Positions 1 to 5,524 of a stretch of DNA of 7,676 bases are shown here, piece by piece (the first letter of the stretch is position 1; every line of letters begins with the position of its first letter). Position numbers and translations under genes: made by a program. Source of the stretch: Chitinophaga pinensis (lineage in GTDB: Bacteria > Bacteroidota > Bacteroidia > M30B66); the NCBI GenBank assembly GCA_943333015.1, contig CALQRR010000069.1, forward strand, positions 1 to 7,676, in the 5' to 3' direction. The notes below the pieces were generated by a model. That model made no database searches and was not told where the DNA came from. It worked only from the letters and a program-made list of their open reading frames with translations.

Positions 1-630
1 GATCATTACAGCGGTAGTCAGCATGTTCAAAACCAGTTTTTGTGCCGTTCCTGCTTTCATGCGTGTGCTACCGGTGACAAATTCCGGCCCGGTCACCACC
101 TCAATGGGGAAATCGACCAATCCAGCCAGCACACTGCCGGCATTGCACGTGATACAACCCGTTAAACATCCCAGTTTTCGAGCATCCGAAACGCCCCCAA
201 TCACATACGGTGTCGATCCTGAAGCAGCGATTCCAACTACCACATCATTTGGTGTAATGTTCCACTGCTGCAGATCTTTCCAGGCCTGATCCATATCATC
301 TTCGGCAAATTCTACGGCTTTGCGGATGGCGTGATCACCTCCTGCAATAATGCCAATGACTTTGTCAAAATCAATCCCAAACGTTGGCGGACATTCCGAA
401 GCATCCACCACGCCAAGTCTACCGCTGGTGCCGGCACCGATGTAAAATAACCGTCCTCCGAGCTGCATTTTTTCCACCACAGCTTCCACCAACGTGCCAA
501 TATGGGCAAGTTCTTTCTGCACCGATTTTGCTACCGTCTGATCTTCACTATTGATCTTCTCCAGCAGTTCGGCCGTACTCATCTTTTCGAGCTGATCGTA
601 GCGAGAATCCGCTTCTGTTGTTCTTTCCAT
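1..630 (-). CDS. murQ: N-acetylmuramic acid 6-phosphate etherase (3' end outside window)
   Basis: MurQ is a cytoplasmic enzyme of peptidoglycan recycling. It cleaves the D-lactyl ether of MurNAc 6-phosphate to give GlcNAc 6-phosphate and D-lactate. The window holds the first 210 residues; the family is usually about 270-300, so the C-terminus lies beyond position 1. The SIS-type sugar-phosphate loop GAGTSGR is at residues 65-71. DASECPPT follows at 76-83, with Glu79 matching E. coli Glu83, and VEFAED carries Glu110, matching E. coli Glu114; both catalytic acids are therefore present. A second SIS loop, GIAASGSTPYV, lies near 133-143. The MurQ/GCKR signature GPEFVTGSTRMKAGT is at 181-195. The ATG at 630-628 overlaps the TGA of the upstream E1 gene by one base (TGATG), which fixes the start and suggests translational coupling. 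The family assignment is very secure; the link to the E1 gene is positional only. Confidence 0.96.
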   Translation of the reverse strand, partial: MERTTEADSRYDQLEKMSTAELLEKINSEDQTVAKSVQKELAHIGTLVEAVVEKMQLGGRLFYIGAGTSGRLGVVDASECPPTFGIDFDKVIGIIAGGDHAIRKAVEFAEDDMDQAWKDLQQWNITPNDVVVGIAASGSTPYVIGGVSDARKLGCLTGCITCNAGSVLAGLVDFPIEVVTGPEFVTGSTRMKAGTAQKLVLNMLTTAVMI

Positions 631-3047
631 CAGATTTCAGGGAAACGGGCCGGAGCGTATTCGTGCAGGATGGCGTAGGTCTTTTCCACCACATCATCCA
701 CCGCAGGTTTGGAGAAATAATCACCGTCAGAACCATAAGCTGGACGGTGATCTTTGGCGGTGAGTGTTACGGGTTCAGCATCCAGAAAACGGAAGCCTTT
801 CTGTACTTCCAAAATTTGCTGAAGGATGAAACCGCTGCCACCTCCCTGAACGTCTTCGTCGAGGATGATGAGCTTGCCTGTTTTCTTTAAGGATTCAACA
901 ATGCGGTGTGAACGGTCGAATGGCAGCAAGGTTTGCACATCGATGATTTCTACCGACACGCCAAATGATTGTAGTTCGGTACTCGCTTCCAGCGCAATGC
1001 GGCAGCAAGAACCATAAGTAACCAAGGTCACGTCCGTTCCTTCGCGCAGCACCTCCGGCATACCCAGCGGTACACGGAATTCTCCCATGTTTTCGGGCTG
1101 GCGTTCTTTGATGCGATAGCCATTCAACGGTTCGATGATGAGTGCCGGATCGTCGGCTGCAAGTAACGTATTGTAAAATCCTGCTGCTTGTGTCATGTTG
1201 CGCGGCACACATACATAAATCCCGCGAACAGCGTTAATAATCATGCCCATGGGCGAGCCGGAGTGCCAAATACCTTCGAGCCGATGACCGCGCGTGGCTA
1301 CAATGAGGGGTGCTTTTTGTTTTCCTTTGGTGCGGTACCGCAATGTTGCCAAATCGTCACTCATAATCTGAATGGCGTAAAGCAGATAATCGAGGTACTG
1401 TATTTCTGCCACCGGGCGTAAACCACGCATAGCCATTCCAATGCCTTGTCCCAAAATGGTCGCTTCGCGGATGCCGGTATCGCTCACACGAAGTTCTCCG
1501 TATTTGCTTTGCAGCCCTTCCAGCGTTTGATTCACGCCACCAATACCGCCGCTGTCTTCTCCAAACGTTAGGAAATAAGGATTGCTAGCTAAAATGGCAT
1601 CGAAATTATCGCGCAGAATTTCACGTCCGTCAACGAGTTTTTCATCTTCTGAATAAATAGGAGCAATGGCTTCGACCTGAAGCGCTGATCCTTTGTTTTC
1701 GGTATACAACCAGGAATTGTAACGGTCCTGATTTTCTTTCTGCTCTTGATGGAGCCAGTTTTTCAAGGAGCTGCGCGCTTCAGATTGGACGGCACGACTG
1801 ATCCGCAATGTTTTGCGAACCACTTCCAACACATCACGCCGGAGCGGTTCTTTGTTTTCGGCCAATTGATCTCGCAGCTGAACAAGTGTGCTGTCGCTGT
1901 TTTCGGCAATCACCGCATCCAACAAGATGAGTACTTCTGTTTTTGTTTTCAGCAAGGGTGCTTGAAAAGCTTCCCAGGCTGTGCGGCGGGCATCGCGGAC
2001 AAATGTTTTTGCATCTTTCTCAATCGCATCAAGTTCTTCGGCGGTGGAAAGGGCTGTTTCTAGCATCCATTCGCGCATTTTTTTAATACAATCGAAATCG
2101 GTTTCCCATTGCAAACGCTCTTTGCTTTTGTAGCGCTCGTGTGAACCGGAAGTGGAGTGGCCTTGCGGCTGCGTCACTTCTTCGATGTGAAACAGGGCCG
2201 GTACGTGTTCTTCGCGCATGCGGCTGATGCCTTTTTCGTAGAGTTCACACAAGCCAGGATAATCCCAGCCTTTGCCTTTGTATATGCGAAACCCGTTACC
2301 ATCTTCATTGGCTTCAAAACCTGCGAGTGCTTTGGAAATACTCGATTTGGTGGTTTGATATTTCCGTGCAACAGAAATTCCATAACCATCGTCCCACACC
2401 GAAATCGCCATGGGAACCTGCATCACACCTGCTGCATTGATGGTTTCGAAAAATAAGCCTTCCGATGTACTGGCATCGCCAATGGTTCCGAATGCGACTT
2501 CATTTCCGTTGATCGACAAGCCGGTGGCATCTTTCAGTCCCGGTGTGCTGCGGTAAATTTTAGAAGCCAGCGCCAGTCCAAGCAAGCGTGGCATTTGACC
2601 TGCAGTGGGTGAAATATCGGCGGATGAATTTTTTAGTGTGGTGAGTTCGCGCCAGCTTCCATCGGGATTCACGGTGGTTGTGGCAAAGTGCCCGTTCATC
2701 GATCGTCCGGAGGACATCGGTTCCGCTTCTTCATCGGCATGAGCATACAACTGCGCGAAGAAATTCTCCACCGTCATCAGTCCGGCAGCGAGCATAAACG
2801 TTTGATCACGGTAATATCCGGAACGGAAATCCCCCGCTTTAAACGCTTTGGCCATCGCAATCTGCGGAATCTCTTTGCCATCCCCAAAAATGCCGAATTT
2901 AGCTTTCCCGGTCAGGACTTCCTTACGCCCGAGCAGACTCGTTTCCCTGCTGATACACGCAATCCGGTAGTCATTGATGACAGAGGCGAGAAATTCGTCA
3001 AAGCTCAGTTCGCTGGAGGATTGGGGTTCGTTTTTTTGAATACTCAT
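630..3047 (-). CDS. Fused 2-oxoacid dehydrogenase E1 alpha/beta (branched-chain type, TPP-dependent)
   Basis: This 805-residue protein joins the E1 alpha and E1 beta subunits of a 2-oxoacid dehydrogenase complex. E1 decarboxylates a 2-oxoacid on thiamine pyrophosphate and transfers the acyl group to the lipoyl domain of E2. Residues about 15-330 are the alpha part. They include the TPP/Mg motif GDAS at 190-193, whose second half reads WDDGYGIS (218-225) rather than the usual Asn-Asn form, and a GHSTSGSHERY loop at 296-306 resembling the E1-alpha loop. A charged, probably helical linker spans about 331-465. The beta part starts near 466, with FGEDSGGIGG (495-504), the likely cofactor-contacting Glu528 in IREATILG, WHSGSP (594-599) and a transketolase C-terminal domain from about 670. 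The closest known type is branched-chain 2-oxoisovalerate dehydrogenase, but the substrate is not certain. The ATG at 3047 is preferred over one at 3119 because a promoter box lies between them. No E2 or E3 gene is in the window. Confidence 0.93.
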   Translation of the reverse strand: MSIQKNEPQSSSELSFDEFLASVINDYRIACISRETSLLGRKEVLTGKAKFGIFGDGKEIPQIAMAKAFKAGDFRSGYYRDQTFMLAAGLMTVENFFAQLYAHADEEAEPMSSGRSMNGHFATTTVNPDGSWRELTTLKNSSADISPTAGQMPRLLGLALASKIYRSTPGLKDATGLSINGNEVAFGTIGDASTSEGLFFETINAAGVMQVPMAISVWDDGYGISVARKYQTTKSSISKALAGFEANEDGNGFRIYKGKGWDYPGLCELYEKGISRMREEHVPALFHIEEVTQPQGHSTSGSHERYKSKERLQWETDFDCIKKMREWMLETALSTAEELDAIEKDAKTFVRDARRTAWEAFQAPLLKTKTEVLILLDAVIAENSDSTLVQLRDQLAENKEPLRRDVLEVVRKTLRISRAVQSEARSSLKNWLHQEQKENQDRYNSWLYTENKGSALQVEAIAPIYSEDEKLVDGREILRDNFDAILASNPYFLTFGEDSGGIGGVNQTLEGLQSKYGELRVSDTGIREATILGQGIGMAMRGLRPVAEIQYLDYLLYAIQIMSDDLATLRYRTKGKQKAPLIVATRGHRLEGIWHSGSPMGMIINAVRGIYVCVPRNMTQAAGFYNTLLAADDPALIIEPLNGYRIKERQPENMGEFRVPLGMPEVLREGTDVTLVTYGSCCRIALEASTELQSFGVSVEIIDVQTLLPFDRSHRIVESLKKTGKLIILDEDVQGGGSGFILQQILEVQKGFRFLDAEPVTLTAKDHRPAYGSDGDYFSKPAVDDVVEKTYAILHEYAPARFPEI

Positions 3048-3063
3048 ACAGGCATCTTTTGTG

Positions 3064-3071
3064 CAAAGATA
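3064..3071 (-). promoter_or_regulatory. Bacteroidota-type -7 promoter box for the E1-murQ operon
   Basis: On the minus strand this reads TATCTTTG, an exact match to the Bacteroidota sigma factor -7 element TAnnTTTG. It lies 16 bases before the chosen ATG at 3047, predicting a short leader of roughly ten bases. No convincing -33 TTG element is visible at the expected distance. The box sits inside the longer reading frame that starts at 3119, which argues against that upstream start. Confidence 0.65.
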
Positions 3072-3126
3072 ACAATTCACCTTGGCTGAAGAACAGCCCG
3101 CAGTAGGACGTGTCGGCATAATTTAC

Positions 3127-3134
3127 CATCTTTG
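3127..3134 (+). promoter_or_regulatory. Possible -7 promoter box for the sanA-like gene
   Basis: The sequence CATCTTTG matches the TAnnTTTG element except for its first base. It ends only four bases before the ATG at 3139, so transcription from it would begin at about that codon. This implies a leaderless mRNA or use of the next ATG at 3166. No -33 element is evident, so the call is tentative. Confidence 0.35.
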
Positions 3135-3138
3135 AGCA

Positions 3139-3792
3139 ATGCTTCGCCGACGCTGGATACGCCGTATGTTTCTCTACTTCTTTTTAGCTGTATTGCTAGC
3201 GGTAACGACTGTCCTTTGGAGTAATTACTGGATTGATGAGGAAAGTGATTCCTGGATTTTTTCGGAAGCCGTTGAAATGCCGCGTACCAAAGTTGGATTG
3301 TTATTGGGGACGAGTAAATACAATCGTTCTGGAAATCCCAACCTGTTTTTTAGGTACCGGATTGATGCTGCTGTGAAATTATTCAACAGTCATAAGATTG
3401 AGTATTTGCTCGTGAGTGGCGACAACCGGACACTTTCCTACAATGAGCCACGTGATATGCGCAGGGCATTACTCGCCCGAGGTATTCCGGACTCTGTTAT
3501 TTACCTCGATTATGCTGGGATTCGCACCTTCGATTCGGTGATCCGGTGCTACAAGGTCTTTGGTCAATCTACTTTTACTATCATCTCGCAGGAATTTCAT
3601 CTCGAAAGAGCATTGTTTATCGCTCGGCATTATGGACTAAGTGCAATTGGATTTGCTGCCCGCAGTGTGCCCGATGCTCATTCGGTTTCCACCGTGATAC
3701 GCGAATATTTTGCCCGTACCAAAGCGGTTCTTGATGTATACATACTTCCCACACAACCGCGTTTTTTAGGAGATCCAGTTAAAGTAGGCTAA
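3139..3792 (+). CDS. sanA: SanA-like DUF218 (YdcF superfamily) envelope protein
   Basis: This 217-residue protein has one N-terminal membrane anchor (about residues 10-28) after an arginine-rich cytoplasmic start, then a DUF218 domain expected on the outer face of the inner membrane. It resembles E. coli SanA along the whole domain: VGLLLGTSKY (52-61), FRYRID (71-76), VSGDN (92-96), YNEP (101-104), LDYAGIRTFDS (123-133), QEFHLERALFIA (151-162) and PRFLG (207-211). SanA is linked to envelope barrier function, including vancomycin exclusion at high temperature in E. coli; its biochemical activity is unknown to me. The gene is divergent from the E1-murQ operon and convergent with the DUF4197 gene. 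The ATG at 3139 is used here, but an in-frame ATG at 3166 (Met10), directly before the hydrophobic anchor, is a real alternative. The family call is strong; a role in this organism is inference. Confidence 0.9.
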   Translation: MLRRRWIRRMFLYFFLAVLLAVTTVLWSNYWIDEESDSWIFSEAVEMPRTKVGLLLGTSKYNRSGNPNLFFRYRIDAAVKLFNSHKIEYLLVSGDNRTLSYNEPRDMRRALLARGIPDSVIYLDYAGIRTFDSVIRCYKVFGQSTFTIISQEFHLERALFIARHYGLSAIGFAARSVPDAHSVSTVIREYFARTKAVLDVYILPTQPRFLGDPVKVG

Positions 3793-3797
3793 ATCCT

Positions 3798-3829
3798 AAA
3801 AATAAAAAACCCCGCCGAAGCAGGGTTTT
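3798..3829 (-). terminator. Intrinsic terminator in the convergent gap, best suited to the minus strand
   Basis: The arms at 3806-3815 and 3820-3829 form a ten-base-pair stem. Read on the minus strand, the stem closes on a C(UUCG)G tetraloop, has one G-U wobble, and is followed by TTTTTTATTTTT. Read on the plus strand, the same wobble becomes a C-A mismatch and only a short T run follows. It should therefore end the terC-DUF4197 transcript efficiently and the sanA transcript less so. Confidence 0.85.
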
Positions 3830-3848
3830 CAATGTTATTTCTGAAAGA

Positions 3849-4592
3849 TTATTTTTTTCCGAACACCCGTTTCAAGATATCGCTAACTCGCGCTGCCGGG
3901 TCCTTACGAATCTGAGCTTCTTCCTGAGCAATGAGTTTGAAGAGTCCTTCAATTGTCTTCTCCGTAACGTAACGATCCAAATCCGGATTCTTTTTCTTCA
4001 CACCCGGAATCATGTTGTATTTGCTGATGATGGGCTTCCAGTATTTCGTAAGCTGCACCTTGTTGATCGCATTTTTTACAATCGGAGAAAAACGATTGGT
4101 CAAATCGGCAGTCGTGCGCGATTGCAAATAGGTGGTTGCTGCATTGTCGCCACCGCGGAGAATGGTCAAACCATCGGTGATGGTCATGGTCTTAACGGCA
4201 TTGATAAAAATGGGAGCTGCTTCTTTTGAAGCTTCTTCCGCTGCACGGTTCATGGAACGAACAAACTTGTCGACTTCCGATCCCATTCCAAATTGCTTGG
4301 CCTTCGTTTCAACCACTTTCACTTCGGGTGGAAATGGAATTTTAATCAGTGGATTTTTCATAAAACCATCCACTTTGGAAGCGCTTCCTGCAGCTTTATT
4401 GGTGCCCACATTGAGGGCTTCTTTCAACCCACGGATGACTTCATCGTTACCAAGTCCAGCACCGGCGTTGCTCACGGAAGAGCTACTGGCTTGTTGTTGC
4501 TGAAGTTGTTGCTGAAGTTGTTGTAAAACATTCTGAGCAGAAAGAAAACTCCCACAAATAAGGAAGCAGAGCAAAAGAACGATGCGGTTCAT
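3849..4592 (-). CDS. Secreted DUF4197 family protein with Gln-rich N-terminus
   Basis: This 247-residue protein of unknown function starts with a clear signal peptide: Met-Asn-Arg, a hydrophobic core at 4-17, and probable cleavage after SA at 18-19, just before QN. A glutamine-rich stretch (21-34) and a serine patch follow. The DUF4197 domain covers about 50-245. Its characteristic segments are visible: GLKEALNVGTNKA (55-67), KIPFPPEV (84-91), MNRAAEEASKEAAPIF (114-129), TITDGLTILRGGDNAAT (137-153), YWK (184-186) and IRKDPAARVSD (228-238). It is likely periplasmic, and there is no lipobox. The ATG at 4592 is chosen over one at 4679 because it begins the signal peptide and avoids overlapping terC. 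It lies 40 bases downstream of terC on the same strand, so the two are probably co-transcribed. The family is recognised with confidence; its function is unknown and none is proposed. Confidence 0.9.
   Translation of the reverse strand: MNRIVLLLCFLICGSFLSAQNVLQQLQQQLQQQQASSSSVSNAGAGLGNDEVIRGLKEALNVGTNKAAGSASKVDGFMKNPLIKIPFPPEVKVVETKAKQFGMGSEVDKFVRSMNRAAEEASKEAAPIFINAVKTMTITDGLTILRGGDNAATTYLQSRTTADLTNRFSPIVKNAINKVQLTKYWKPIISKYNMIPGVKKKNPDLDRYVTEKTIEGLFKLIAQEEAQIRKDPAARVSDILKRVFGKK
4494..4524. repeat. Imperfect 12-base tandem repeat encoding Gln/Leu
   Basis: The unit TTGTTGCTGAAG occurs at 4494-4505 and 4506-4517, followed by a partial third copy at 4518-4524. On the minus strand it encodes a repeating LQQQ/LQQ pattern just after the predicted signal peptide cleavage site of the DUF4197 protein. 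Unit loss or gain would keep the frame. Confidence 0.75.
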
Positions 4593-4632
4593 AATGATAA
4601 GTTTTGTGAAGCGTTTACAAATACGTTGCCAA

Positions 4633-5418
4633 TTAGTTTTGTTCTGGATGGTGGTGTTTGCGTGTTCGTATTTGAGCATTACGGGTACGCAGCAGGTTGA
4701 GCGTTTCGACGGTAAGCGAAAACGCCATGGCTACATATACGTATGGCTTCAGATCCAGGTGAAAGGTTTCTTCAATATGCAAAGATTCGAGTATAAGAAC
4801 AAGACCAATGGCCACCAGAAATACCATCGCCAGCATTTTAATGGTTTGGTATTTATTGATAAAATCGCTCACCACGCCCGAGAAAGCAATCATGATGATG
4901 ATAGCAATAATCACTGCCAAAATCATAATCACCAGATTCGATGAGATAGCAACGGCAGTTAAAATGGAGTCAAAGGAGAAAACGATATCCAATATCACAA
5001 TCTGAACAATGGCTTTTGCAAAACCAACTGCTGTAACAGTTCCCGTTTCTTCGTGTTCGTCCCGGCTGAGTTTTTCATAAATCTCCATGATGGTTTTGAA
5101 GGTCAGAAACAAACCACCTGCCATCAGGATAAGGTCACGACCGCTGGCTCCAAAATTACCAAAATGAAACAAAGGCTCGGTCAGGCCTGCAATCCACGAG
5201 ATGACAGAAAGTAAAAGAATGCGGAAAATCAACGCGAGACTCAGACCAATCATGCGGGCCCGTTGCTGACTGCTTCTAGGAAGCTTTCCAGCAACAATGG
5301 AAATAAAAATGATGTTGTCAATACCGAGAACAATCTCTAGTAAAGTAAGGGAGAACATGGTAATAATACCGTTAACAGTAAAGAATGCCTCCCAGGCAGC
5401 AGGTTCAAAGAAGCCCAT
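4633..5418 (-). CDS. TerC family integral membrane protein (probable metal exporter)
   Basis: This 261-residue protein has about seven membrane segments and belongs to the TerC family. It is closest in pattern to the short E. coli YgdQ-type members without a CBS domain. The two family hallmarks are TLLEIVLGIDNIIF (25-38, with Glu28, Asp34 and Asn35) and LDIVFSFDSILTAV (143-156, with Asp144 and Asp150); these acidic residues lie within membrane segments. ARDL-like SGRDLILMAGGLF (92-104), ILES (209-212) and the closing VETLNLLR (237-244) also match. Studied relatives such as Alx and the Bacillus MeeF/MeeY proteins export Mn2+, so metal export is the best inference; tellurite resistance is historical naming. 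The C-terminal tail is basic and includes three histidines (255-257). The start at 5418 follows a good promoter box by 24 bases. The DUF4197 gene follows after 40 bases. Confidence 0.92.
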   Translation of the reverse strand: MGFFEPAAWEAFFTVNGIITMFSLTLLEIVLGIDNIIFISIVAGKLPRSSQQRARMIGLSLALIFRILLLSVISWIAGLTEPLFHFGNFGASGRDLILMAGGLFLTFKTIMEIYEKLSRDEHEETGTVTAVGFAKAIVQIVILDIVFSFDSILTAVAISSNLVIMILAVIIAIIIMIAFSGVVSDFINKYQTIKMLAMVFLVAIGLVLILESLHIEETFHLDLKPYVYVAMAFSLTVETLNLLRTRNAQIRTRKHHHPEQN

Positions 5419-5442
5419 GTGTATGAATCAAATTTCAGACTG

Positions 5443-5450
5443 CAAAACTA
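5443..5450 (-). promoter_or_regulatory. Bacteroidota-type -7 promoter box for terC-DUF4197
   Basis: On the minus strand this reads TAGTTTTG, an exact TAnnTTTG match, placed 24 bases before the terC ATG. That predicts a leader of about 20 bases. No clear -33 TTG is found at normal spacing. Confidence 0.6.
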
Positions 5451-5491
5451 TTCAAAAGCAAGGAGCGCGGATGGTCGTATTTTATTTTGTT

Positions 5492-5499
5492 TAGCTTTG
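5492..5499 (+). promoter_or_regulatory. Bacteroidota-type -7 promoter box for the DAACS symporter
   Basis: TAGCTTTG matches TAnnTTTG exactly and lies 25 bases before the ATG at 5525, predicting a leader of about 20 bases. It is divergent from the terC box 41 bases away, so the two promoters could influence each other. A -33 element is not obvious. Confidence 0.6.
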
Positions 5500-5524
5500 T
5501 CCATCTACATCGCCTGAAAGGCTT

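Noticed and set aside
2688..3089. Plus-strand open frame of 133 codons opposite the E1 gene
   Set aside because: It lies entirely, or nearly so, antisense to a well-conserved gene and shows no recognisable domain; it is a shadow frame.
3048..3119. Upstream ATG at 3119 as start of the E1 gene
   Set aside because: It would add 24 residues unlike E1 proteins and would place the TATCTTTG promoter box inside the coding sequence.
4132..4503. Plus-strand open frame of 123 codons opposite the DUF4197 gene
   Set aside because: It is antisense to a conserved domain, with biased low-complexity composition and no start signals.
4540..4592. Lipoprotein signal on the DUF4197 protein (FLIC)
   Set aside because: The residues before Cys do not fit the lipobox, and a standard signal peptidase I site (SA before Q) follows.
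4593..4679. Upstream ATG at 4679 as start of the DUF4197 gene
   Set aside because: The added residues precede a textbook signal peptide starting at 4592 and would overlap the end of terC.
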